From positions 1-64,000 of the forward strand of contig FN649728.1 in NCBI GenBank assembly GCA_000310025.1: 64,000 bases of DNA, given 5' to 3'. Within the stretch, counting starts at the first letter, position 1. Each line of letters opens with the position of its first letter. Shown here piece after piece: positions 11,191 through 27,599 of this stretch. The position numbers were made by a program, and so were the translations under genes. The stretch comes from Ectocarpus siliculosus (taxonomy: Eukaryota > Sar > Phaeophyceae > Ectocarpales > Ectocarpaceae). The notes below the pieces were generated by a model. It did not search any database. It was given only the letters and a program-made list of their open reading frames with translations, and was not told the DNA's origin.

Positions 11191-11598
11191 GTGCGCGCGT
11201 CACAACAGCACCAACAACAAGTGGCTCTCTTGGTGCCAGTCGCACGCGACCGCAATGAAGACACCGTCCTCCCTAGCTGTAGCAAGGCGCAAGGCCCGTT
11301 CAAATGCATCGAGTGTGATGTAAGGTTGCTTGTGAAGCAGGGTGATAAAATACAATGGCACTTCGCTCACGCTTCCTCTGATGCTTCCGGCTGCTCCGGG
11401 GAGTCGCTCCAGCACCGCGCCGCAAAAATGATCATCGCAAGGCACATTAGCCACAAATACTTCATCCAAAAATGTAGTGAAGGAGAGCACAAGCACGTTT
11501 CGCCGGTACGAAGGCTGTACGACGATCGCCATTCCGCCGGGGACGGGAAGTTCAGAGCAATCGTTGAAGTTAAACTTCCTCATGCCCTTGTCCAATAA
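11191..11598 (+). CDS. CoiA-like nuclease, copy 2 (probably one exon of a larger gene)
   Basis: The frame carries IQWHFAHASSD and, after a short gap, GESLQHRAAKMIIARHI, a better match to the CoiA consensus than copy 1 because the ES..H..AK residues are intact. An upstream Cys pair in FKCIECD fits the N-terminal zinc or beta segment. No convincing ATG begins the frame, so an upstream exon or a lost start is likely. It is inverted relative to copy 1, and the pair flanks the HNH and zinc-region genes. It belongs to the fossil module. Confidence 0.55.
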   Translation: MRASQQHQQQVALLVPVARDRNEDTVLPSCSKAQGPFKCIECDVRLLVKQGDKIQWHFAHASSDASGCSGESLQHRAAKMIIARHISHKYFIQKCSEGEHKHVSPVRRLYDDRHSAGDGKFRAIVEVKLPHALVQ

Positions 11599-11799
11599 TA
11601 CAGTTCCGCGTCACCGATTGGACACAGCGTCCTTCACTTTCATCGCATCGCAAGGGTGATGTGGAGAGTTGGTCGAACAAATGCATGTTGCGCCGCGCAA
11701 ACGTTTCACATTCGTGCGATTCATGCGGGACCCCTGGCTCACCGCCCAAGTGCAAGAGGTGAGATCCGTGGCTGTCAGTTCTCACCCCCTCTCACACAT

Positions 11800-13187
11800 T
11801 CCAATGCGTGTGCACATTTCAGATGGAGCGACAGGAGATTACGACTCGGGAAGCGGCCGAGGCTTCCAACGCAGCCACGTGCGCCATGAAAAAGGCACGA
11901 TCAGCAGTTGAAAAAGCTCATCTCCACGGCCGAGGCGATGGTGGGATCAGCCATTCATTGTTGAAAGTGCCCGAGAGATAAAGGTGAACCTCGAGAAAAA
12001 CATGCCACAAGCAAGGTTAGCGCCACGAGAGCTCACTGAAACGACAAGGAGACTCGCTGATCGTGCTACCAACGCGGCAGTTGCCTTGGCGATTGCAGCT
12101 CAGGGTGTGACCAAACAAGAGCTATGGATGCAGCGTTCTTACTTGCCCCAGTGGACGATTAAATTATGTGTAAGGGGACGCGCGACGCCCGCGACTCATT
12201 ACGCCAAAACACAGCGTAAGCCGGGAGAACGGTCTCGGCAAAGACTGCGAGGAAGTATGACACGTGGAATGCGTTCGAGCAGGGCAGTCTCGTTTCTGGC
12301 AAGCGTAGTGACAATTCTGGTCTGGGTAGTGGCAGCAAGCACTTCCTCGCGCGACGTGCATTCGGGGTCTGGAGCTTAAGCACGATTTCCTCAATCCCCC
12401 CTGGAGCGGCTCGGCGGCACATTGTCAAGCCTCACCCCGAATACGCGCACGTTTGCGTGGGGAGCGGAAGACCCGTATCAGATAGAGAAAGGTGACCTCA
12501 CCGGGCTCTTTTCTGATCATGGTCCGAGGATGGACTAGACTATACGGAAAATCCTCGTAGAGTTTGCTGTCAGAGCACCAACGGAAGGGTACGTGCTCGA
12601 TTTTATTTGGTTTATTTTTGGGCTCCACCGAGCCAACGTAGAGCACATTCTCCGTTTGTTTGGTGTTGCAAGGATGCCTTTCCAAAGGAGCACCTACCTT
12701 CATCGGCAAGGAAGGAACGGACGCCTCATCGTATCTTGAGAGCATCGCTTTGAAGGTTCAAGAGTTGGAAGAGATCATGCTGGATGTGGAAGACGTTTCA
12801 GCGCTGAAAACATTGGAATTCGATCTGCGTGACGTTTTTGAGCGCGCAAAAAAAGAAAAAGCTGCCGTTCACCTTGTGAAGAAACAAGCTGAGAAAACGT
12901 CGCCCAAAACTTGTCTGATGCTTCTATGCGAGCCAACGAAAGGGTTGCCACGCCTAAAGTTGTTGAGGATTTGGAATGTACCCCCGACGACCTTTTCGTC
13001 GAATTTGTGTACAAGCCTTGAGGTGGCGTGCCTGCTAGCAGATCGTCCTTCGCAAAAACTTACAACGGCCGTGAAGCGTCGTTTTGTTCCTGTCGTCCAA
13101 GGCGTAATCGCTTCACAGCAGCTACCCCGTCTTAGTATAAATAAAGCAGGAGCAAGTGGTTGTCGGTGGACAAGTTTACCTAAATAA
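11800..13187 (+). other. Helical, possibly coiled-coil frames downstream of CoiA copy 2
   Basis: A GTGAGA donor-like site near 11760 and a TTTCAG acceptor-like site at 11816-11821 suggest the CoiA-like gene continues. The following frames are charged and helical (TREAAEASNAATCAMKKA; VQELEEIMLDVEDVSALKT near 12750-12810; RAKKEKAAVHLVKKQAEK near 12840). No family is recognised. The part is not continuous and belongs to the fossil module. Between about 12380 and 12660 I see nothing. Confidence 0.35.
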
Positions 13188-13570
13188 CTCATGAAATCGA
13201 ATCGCTGATGAGCGGATTTTTTTTTCAGGACGTTGTCGCCATGGGCTTGGACGGGCTCCAGGGTTTAAATCGTGTTTGAATAATTGTACTTTTCCGGATT
13301 GTCGGGAGCTCCATACTAATTCCAAGATAGATAGGCTGCTGTTTGCTCACCTACGGAAATCCCGCCGCACCAAAAATGCGGCGAGATTACAGGCGGCAGC
13401 CGTTGCGGTGCAGCGTTCCAGCGTTCAACGCCAGCTGCTACGCCGCCACACGTGGCTTCCTCTCTCAGCCTTGATGCACACCACTGGGCATGATGCGAAG
13501 CTCGCAGCTGGGCCCAATCGCAGGCAAGGAAAGAGATTAATCGCTTGTGAATGGCGTTGCTGCGTACGAG

Positions 13571-15160
13571 ATGTACGGACGAGAGGCCCAACGCCAGCGC
13601 GAGTGGAGAGCAGGCAGGACGTGTAGGGGAGCGTTGTGCGCTGCTGTAAAGCTTCTCAGTGGTGTCCTGGCGGTTCCCTGGTCATCGGCATGGTCGTCAA
13701 TGTTGCTGCTGAGGTGAGTCGGTTCGTGTGATGTGTACGGCAGCAGTAGTCAGCACTACACCGTCGTCGATTTTGGAGCACCGACAGGACTGCAAGGTTC
13801 GGCCTACAGGAGCAGCAGTCGTTGTGTTGCCTCTTCTCCTCGCATCTCCTCCTCCCAGCCCACTTTCTCTCGCGTTCCCGTCTCGTGTTAGAGCCGCAGG
13901 TAATTGGCTCAGATACTGTGTGTCTACGCGGTGCTGTAGTCGTTGCGCCTGCACCATATTATTGGGCATAAGGTGACACCGCTCGGGCATGGCGTTACAG
14001 CAGGTCCTTGAGACAGATCCTTGAGAGTTGAGACACGCGTGAGCACGGCGACAGCAGTGTACCTTGGGACACACGCAAGCAAGCAAGCAAGCGTGGCTAC
14101 AGCAGTAGGTTGAGACATACGCAAGCTTTCTCATGACTACAGCAATAGCAGTAGGTTGAGGCCACATGCGCAAGGGAATGTCGCGGTGACAGCAAAGTAC
14201 CTTGAGACACACGCAAGCTTTCCCGTGGCTACAGCGGTAGGACATAGTATGTCGTGGCGACAGCAATAGGTTGAGACCACATACGCAAAGTGGTGACAGC
14301 AGTATGGCTTGAGACACACGCAAACAGGCGTGGCGACAGCGGTATGCCTTGAGACACACGCAAGCAAGGGTGCCGACAGCAGTCGGTTGAGACCACATAC
14401 ACAAGCCTAGCGTCGTGCGTTGTTTTCCGCGTTTTTTTGGCCGGACGGACACTTATCTGTTTCGCCTCTGCGTGGTGTTCGAAGGTGCCAACGTGCGGCG
14501 ACAAGGCGTGGTGAAGGAGAACATGCCAGGTCATACCGGCGACTGGAACATGTACTTTACTTGGGCGAGGGCCGAGGGCGAAGACGGTGTGTGTGAACAA
14601 ACGTTCTGGGAGACACACAACACAGGTCATTCTCCGGAGATTACCGTCGATGGAGCTCCAGCGAAGGTGAGCAGCACTACTGCTGGTTTCTCTCTAGCCT
14701 TGCTTTTCACGCTTGCGGGCGGGATGGGATGCAAGGGGGCGTGTTCCATTCGTACCGTAACATGGAGCAGAGCCCCAACCTCACTGGTGTAGCTCACTGG
14801 CGTAGCTCAACAAACAAGACCTGCCTCGTGTTGAGTGTTGAGTGGACGTTTTGCTGATTCGCTTGGGTTGTCGTTGCGCTTGACCATTTTTATCTGCGGC
14901 GTACTGTGACCCCGATAACATTACGCTGACTGTCTCCGGCCACTCATTCGCTCGCACGCCTTTCCCTCGACCACCCCTGTGTTCGTGTCCTCTGTCAACC
15001 GATGCTGCGCGATTTCAAGCCGGCGACGATGGATCGATCCGCCCTTGGCCATTTCGACGAGCTCACCGCTGATGGTTTCCCCCCCCTGCCACCCCCGTCA
15101 AAGCCAAAACCGATACCACCTCTACCTCAAGCAGCCATCAGCAATTTCTTAGGCGTTTGA
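13571..15160 (+). CDS. Small three-exon gene, function unknown
   Basis: Exons 13571-13713, 14411-14666 and 15020-15160 join in phase to 179 residues ending LGV and TGA. Donors GAG|GTGAGT and AAG|GTGAGC are strong. The acceptor at 14410 is weak because it sits at the edge of a minisatellite, so the first join is the least sure. Exon 1 is basic and then hydrophobic (SGVLAVPWSSAWSSMLLL), possibly a membrane segment. Exon 2 carries DWNMYFTWARAEGEDG. Exon 3 ends in a Pro-rich tail (PPLPPPSKPKPIPPLP). No family is recognised. Confidence 0.45.
13990..14400. repeat. Degenerate minisatellite in an intron
   Basis: About ten imperfect units of roughly 35-60 bases share the core ACAGCAGTAGGTTGAGACAC followed by ACGCAAGC and a variable GTGGCG link. 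Four units keep the exact 8-mer ACAGCAGT (14051, 14099, 14296, 14376). Confidence 0.8.
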
Positions 15161-16112
15161 CCCAGCTGCTGCCCCTTGCCGGCAGCCCCATCCCGGCAGC
15201 CCCATCGGGGAAGGGAGGGAGGGAGGGAAGCAGGGGGGGAGAGGCAGGGGCGACGAGACGGAAGGGTGGCTTTGGATGGCCGGACGGCGGGGGGGGGCAG
15301 GGTCGGAGGGGGCGGAGAGGGTGACGTTGTGGAGGCATTGACACTGCGTGGTGGGCAGGGTGTGGTGGGCAGGGCGTAGTGGGCACTGGAAGGGCCGGGC
15401 ACGGAGAGGGTTACGAAGGGAGACAAGGAACAACTGCTGCTGTGTAAATGCCTTTTAGATGTAGCGTAGTTTGCACGGCAGGGCACATAGGCTGCCATGA
15501 AGATCAGAGCGCCAGAACTTGACGTTCTGCTTACAGGTTGTGCACGGCAGACAAGCGAACCATGCCCAATCCGTGAATTAATCGATATTGGCGTATTTGT
15601 TGTTACGCCCCCAGCTATAATTTTAGCCCAAATCCCCCGCCTATGATTGGCTAGCCGGGGAGTGTGTGTCTTGGTTCGCTGCTTGATTCTGGGTTTGTGT
15701 GTGGGTTGGTTCTGGAGGCATTTTCCATCCTGCAGCATTTCGTTGCAGGACCATCCTGCAAATAGGGTTACCGCTCAAACCCTCGGTAGAGAGGGAGCGG
15801 GGTGGGCTATAGTCAATACCATCCAGAGACCCCCCTTCCTCAGGGGAAGGAAGCGAGACAAAGCGGGGTTGCAGACAACGCACTCACGGTACCCTTACCT
15901 ATCGAAGGTGCGCGAAGGCACGCGAAGCAACCCGAAGATATCAGCGGCCACAGGAGGAAGCGTGAAAAGAGCCGTCTGCAAACCGCAAAAGGTAAGAGCG
16001 CGTGGATAAAATGTAAACTCCGACGTCGTGAGCGGCGCAAACCACGTCAGAGTTGTTCGCGAGATGAGGAGCAAGCTGTAAACCCCGTTTGATTAGGTGG
16101 ATTACTTTCGCC
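15161..16112. other. GC-skewed spacer, no supported gene
   Basis: 15190-15440 is strongly G-rich on the + strand (GGGAGGGAGG type), giving Pro/Ser-rich chance frames on the minus strand. The rest has short frames only. Confidence 0.5.
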
Positions 16113-16982
16113 TGCGCTCCGTAGCATTTCGCGTGCAAGGTAAGGCCATGGTTAGTCTGTGCTTGTAGACGCCGTCATTCGGAGAGGGGGGGGGGGGGGG
16201 GACAACCTCCCTTGGGCGGGGACCAAAAGGGGCGAAAACCGCTCCAAAAAAATTTAGCCCCGATGTGAAAATTGCGAAGTTTCCCCAATGTTTTAAAATG
16301 TTCCCGTTTCCGGATTTAAAAAAATTTCAAAGGGTAAAAACCCTCCCCCACTCTTAACCCATAAAACTCCCACACCCTTTTCTTTGGGAGCCGGGGGGCC
16401 TCCAGCCGTTTTTAGGGGGGCCCCCTTGGGTCTGCTTTTGGGCCCCCCCACTTTTTTACCCAACCCCCGCCCAGGGGGGCATTTTGGTTTTCCCCCGNNN
16501 NNNNNNNNNNNNNNNNNNNNNNNNNNNNNNNNNNNNNNNNNNNNNNNNNNNNNNNNNNNNNNNNNNNNNNNNNNNNNNNNNNNNNNNNNNNNNNNNNTGC
16601 GTTCGGTAGCTTTTGGGGTGCAAGGTAAGCCCATGGTTATTTTGTGTTGGTAGACGCCGTCTTTGGGAGGGGGGGGGGGGGGGGTGACAACGTCGCTTGT
16701 GCGGTGACAGAAAGGTGCGAAATCGGCTCGAAAAAACTTGAGCCGCGATGTGAGAGTTGCGATGTTGCCACAATGTTTTAGATTGTTCCAGTTCCGGAAT
16801 TGAAAACAATTCAGACGGCTAAATACCATCCCCAACTCTAAGCACATAGACATCCGACACCATTTCATTCGGGAGCAGGTGGCACTCAAGCAGTTTTAAG
16901 GTGGTCCACGTTGCGTCTGCTTTGCAGCACGCCGACTTTATGACCAAACCACTGCACAGGGGGACATTCTGCTTTCACCGCG
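16113..16982. other. Assembly artefact: duplicated contig ends around a 100-N gap
   Basis: 16498-16597 is exactly 100 N. The 385 bases before it (16113-16497) and the 385 bases after it (16598-16982) align base for base at a constant offset of 485. The left copy degrades into homopolymer smears from about 16190 onward. The right copy is poorest in its first 70 bases. This is what two untrimmed, overlapping sequence ends look like. No biological repeat or missing sequence need be assumed, and the frames that run through here are unreliable. Confidence 0.92.
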
Positions 16983-18644
16983 ATTTTTTTATTAACATCA
17001 AGTAACGTTCCTTTGTTAGTCGCAAGCAATTTGGTTTTGCTTCATGTGAGGTTTTTTTTTCTGCGTTGTTTTGTTTTTTGTTGTTGGTTTCTTCTTTGCA
17101 GCGGCGTTTGTCTCTTCTTGCTGTCTATGCATCTGCAATCATGGGGGGCAATGTCATGTGTGAGACCATGATTGATTATAGAGTGCATGCACATCAGTTG
17201 GTGTTTTTGTTGTTTCTGCTATGTTTTTGGACATGTCTCAGCAGGGGGGCTGTCCACGTGAAGATATAAAGTTGGGATGATAGTTTCTTGGGATGTCACA
17301 GCAGGGGGGGGGCTGTATGCATGGATGGATGGATGTTCTTTGCTTTGTTTTCTGTCGTTTCTTGGACAACAGCGATATCATCGATTTGCGGTTGCGCGCT
17401 GTTTAGGATTGGTCCTTGGACATTATTATCTTGGAGGAGGTTTGACGTATTTTGACGATTATTAATGGTTGGGGCCATTGTGCTTTCCGAATTCTCGTTT
17501 TGATTGGTCAAGAAGTTGAGTTTTTTGTTTTGTTTGAGGATTTAATTTGGTATTCAACTCTTTTGAAGCTGTTTTTCCAGAAAATGTTTGTTTCGTTCCA
17601 ACGTTTTTTCTGATGTAACACGAATAATTATTGTGTGTTTTTTCCGAGGATAATTCTTTTGTGTCAACGGTTTGAGATTATGTCGATCACATGTCTACCT
17701 CCAAACACCATACCATAGGGGCGAATGTATTGGATTCGTGAGTAAACTTACTTATGGAGACGCTTTGTGTTAAATGCGTGATCAGTTTTTGTAGAGGATG
17801 TTTCTGAAGTGAATATTTGCGTTTTTGCATCATTGGTTGGGAGATCGTACGGCATATCAAGTAGGGGGGCTGCTTGTGGTACTTTGGATGTGTGTCCGAT
17901 CTACATGCGCTGTATGCGCCTGATGGGGGGTACGTGAATGGGTATGAAGTGTATGGGGGGGTAGGAGAAACCCCTGGTGCTGGAGAGAGAAAGAGCCCAA
18001 GAGCTCACTTGCCTGAGGGGCTTGCGTGACGGATATATATATATAATACATGGCCCTTTTTCATCTGCTGTTCCTGGGATAACATAGTACCCAGTCTCAA
18101 CAACACAGACCGCTGAGGGCGGCAGTGCACACTAAGATTTGCCAGTGGGGTTGGGTTTTCGTCGTTTGGCAACGACGTTCGTTGTAAAACAAGCCGCCCC
18201 CCCCGGTGTTTGTCATGGGGGTTGGGTTTTCGTCGCTTGGCGGCGATATTGTAAAACAAGCACATCACTTCGTGAGCTCGGCAACCAGGTTACCGCCTTT
18301 TTTTTGCCTTTGGTTTTTTTTTGCGGTAACCAGGAATGAATGGTGGTTGAGTAGATTATGTTGTGCGGGGTCGAGAACCCTCACTCCGCGCAAAAGGGAT
18401 AATCGCACCACGTTGTGTTAAATTGATCAAGCACCCTCGAGGCAGTTACACAGTGCTTACAACTGTCTCTGGAAGTGAAAGCACCAGAAAATAAATTAAG
18501 TCGTACGCAGCTGTCATACGCAAGGAAGTAAGCACAAGATGCCGAACACCCTTAGCAGGATGCAGCGCACCCTTCCTTCATGCGACTCGCCGAATATCTC
18601 ACGGCGCTTTGCGCTTGGTGATGTGAGAGCCTGGTCCGGTGAGA
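16983..18644. other. AT-rich spacer, no supported gene
   Basis: T-rich and G/T-rich DNA with short frames only. 18147-18193 and 18218-18261 are a local direct duplication (GGGTTGGGTTTTCGTCG through TGTAAAACAAGC). Confidence 0.5.
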
Positions 18645-18723
18645 ACCCGGCGTGCTCCGTCCCGGCTCTGAAGGGATGCGAGGTCAATGGTCTAACGACT
18701 ACGGCATGCACGACTATGAGTAC
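18645..18723 (+). repeat. 79-bp dispersed repeat, copy A
   Basis: Begins ACCCGGCGTGCTCCGTCCCG and ends GACTATGAGTAC. It matches 28624-28702 at 77 of 79 positions. Both copies are followed directly by a C-rich run. Confidence 0.9.
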
Positions 18724-19017
18724 ACCCCCCCCTCGCACACACGGACCCCGATTTTCGATTAGTGGGCTTAGTCTATGTGTTTTGATTTTTTTTTTACGCT
18801 GACCCTTGTCTACTGCTCTCATCTTACTCTTCTTTTTCTTTTTCGTTCTTTTTTCCAGTCTCCGGTCACCTCGTATAGCGTGTAGAGGCGAGCGGAGTGT
18901 CCTAGACTTTCTGTTGTTGATTTCTATTGACTTGTGGACCCTCGGGTCCATTTTTACTTTCGCATTCCTTTTTTGGGTAAGTTAGCCTGTGACCATGGGA
19001 GGAATAGTACACGGACA

Positions 19018-19056
19018 GAAGAAGGTACTGGGTAGAGAGAACGGAACGGGTGGAAT

Positions 19057-19105
<49 letters not shown>

Positions 19106-19106
19106 C
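19018..19106 (+). repeat. (CAA)n-tailed dispersed repeat, copy A
   Basis: AAGAAGGTACTG, then GAACGGAACGG, then a (CAA)16-like tail (19058-19106). A similar head is at 39092-39166. An inverted relative lies at 19345-19395. Confidence 0.7.
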
Positions 19107-19344
19107 CCGCCAGAACAAAAAACGCCCGCGGGCGAACTTGCATTTATTCGTCGTCACAACAAGCATCAACCCACATCATGAATGATGTACAACGCAACAT
19201 CGTCGTGATAGACGTACAACTCTATGTTGCTTGCCGTTGGACATGCGCAACGCTATGCGAGCAAGGCATCAACCGTAGGAGGCGGAAGCTAGTGACAAAA
19301 AATATATACATGACCAGACAAACACCACCACCACGGGCGAACTA

Positions 19345-19395
19345 CTGTTGTTGGTGTTGTTGTTGTCTTCACACTTAAAACCGTTCCGGTCTCCT
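19345..19395 (-). repeat. (CAA)n-tailed dispersed repeat, copy B (inverted)
   Basis: Read on the minus strand it gives GGAGACCGGAACGGTTTT, then GTGAAGACAACAACAACA. This matches 39109-39155 with about two differences in 40 bases. With copy A it forms an inverted pair about 240 bases apart. Confidence 0.75.
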
Positions 19396-21410
19396 GCACC
19401 TCAAAAACCCTGCCGTCCGTGTTAGATGCGCACCTCGACACGAACGATGGGCGGGCGGGGGACCCCAAAAACAAAGTATGGACAAACAAATGAAACATGA
19501 AACATATGAGTACGAAAAAAGAGCGAGGCCAAGAGAGTCGATAGGCTTCAGAAAGGAGGCGGAAGAGAGCAGAGAAATATCACCCTCCTCGCCGTTCTGA
19601 ATCCCCGGAAGCTGTCACATAGGCACTGCAGCAAGCATCATGGTCATGCCCATATTCTCTGGCAGCACGCATCGTCTCCCATACAGCAGCCGGATGCACG
19701 GGTAGCCTCTTTACTCAGTCAGCAAGAAAAAGACAATCAATCGCGGTTGGCGTTGTCGTGGGGACCCCACCGGCGAAAGGCGACAAGAGAGAGGAGAGAA
19801 GACAAGGAATTCACTCTCGATAACATCCACTACAAGGCATACATCCTTGAGAAGAAACCCACTCTCGTCCTTCTATTGTAACCACCGTGGCTCAAGATCA
19901 GCATTTGAGATTTGTCGGGCAAGGGGTGGGCTATGTGAATGAAAATGACAAGGGCAGAAAAAGTGAATGTAGGCCGATACACCCAAGCTCTACCGAGCTT
20001 GGGAATTCAGTCGAGATTCCGCAACGCCCCAGCATGCCATTTCTCCGTTCCAAATCCATCAGAAAAAAAGAGAATACTTCTATATGAGTATATCACAGAA
20101 AAGACATCCCACGTCCAGCACGCCAGTCTGCAGTGCAAATAAATCCGTGTGATTGCACAATTTCGCCTACTTTCGGAACAGTAAACTTGGTACCACCGCA
20201 AGGATTGATACATCGGGTATTAGTACATCGGAGGGACGAAGAAACGACGCCCCCCCCACCTCTTTACCCAGCGCGTCGCACGCCAAACCAACGCCTACGC
20301 ATACGTATATCCAGTACCACCGGGAAAACATAGCGATAACTACCATAGAAAATTATCCCGACAGAGGTAAGACAAACAATGTGGAACAAACCGTACGCAG
20401 AATTATACTACTACCGCTATTTGAGATGTGTTCCCTGGATACAGCCCCCCTGCCGCAACATTCCACTTGTCTCCCAGAAAAACAACAAAAACCTACCATG
20501 GAATTTCGAAACTTCCTGCCATTTGCCCGTGGAAATCAGTGTCGTCACTGCAGGTAAAATTCGAGTGGACATTTCTACAGAACTGAACCAAAACGCCCCA
20601 AGTCGTCGTTCGGTCCAAACCGACACGTGGCCAACAACCAAATTACGCCACACCATTGTGCCAGGACTTTGATCCCGCGCCGAAAATCCAGAACCACACT
20701 TACGTACCGTTACTTTTTCTTTACCTCCCGGCCACTGCTCTCTTCAACGTACACCCTACCTACTGCTTTCAGCACTCCATACCACTATCCACCACCACAG
20801 CAGCAGCATCTACTGCGCCGCCAATAAACACCTATGCTCACAAATACCAAAGGTATGTGCCCCCGCTACAGTAGTCCGCTCAGTTTCACAACGTCGCCCG
20901 GGAACAGGTTAAAATAGCACCCAAGCCTCCCACGCCCACAGCTCACAAGTGCGTTGTGAGGTACCTCCACCAACAAAGCCAAAGCGGAACGCCATGGAGA
21001 AAAAAGGGAAACGCCGGCGGGGACGTGTTCTTCTGCGCATGCTACTCTGCAGCTCGAAATTGGCCCTGCGTCCCTTGTCGAGACCAGGCTGCCTCCAAAT
21101 ATTTGTACTTCAGGGTATCTTGTAGACGCTACTCACTTGCTGGCTATCCGTTGTTCCGCTGGCGAAGGACAGCCGGTGCTCCACCTGTATCCATAGGTGC
21201 ATATTGAGACAAAAGAGGCTGGGCGTGGCGCACTATAGTAGAAGGAGGTGAATGGTATACATCCTTAGACCACCACGGACCCAAGAACTACAACACCCGG
21301 GATGCAGACGGATGCTGAACTCAGCAGCAGCACACCACAAGGCGCACGACGCTACAAAAAAAACGTTATTACGTTGGTAATTCAAGCCCGAACACATGCG
21401 GTGCTGCTTA
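19396..21410. other. No supported gene; probable 3' flank of the PRMT gene
   Basis: Short frames on both strands, none with splice support or motif. The first few hundred bases below 21411 may hold the 3' UTR of the methyltransferase gene. Confidence 0.5.

Positions 21411-27599
<6,189 letters not shown>

Larger units (their letters stand above)
4650..13190. mobile_element. Virus-like replication/nuclease module (fossil)
   Basis: In order, the stretch carries an AEP-type primase part, a UL9-like helicase, a CoiA-like nuclease on the minus strand, an HNH nuclease, a UL52-type zinc region, a second CoiA-like nuclease and helical frames. This gene mix is known from large eukaryotic DNA viruses and their relatives. 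No capsid, packaging or integrase gene was seen. Long frames survive, so decay is modest and age probably young to intermediate. It looks broken in a few places, and some discontinuities may be introns. Ends are approximate: no terminal repeats were found. A non-viral mobile element is an alternative. Confidence 0.55.

Noticed and set aside
13990-14400. CRISPR-like array
   Set aside because: Units vary in length and sequence with no unique spacers; it is a minisatellite in a eukaryotic intron.
16293-16889. Frames running through the N gap
   Set aside because: They cross 100 N and duplicated low-quality sequence.
18902-19169. Leu- and Val-rich minus-strand frames
   Set aside because: Translations of the (CAA)n complement.
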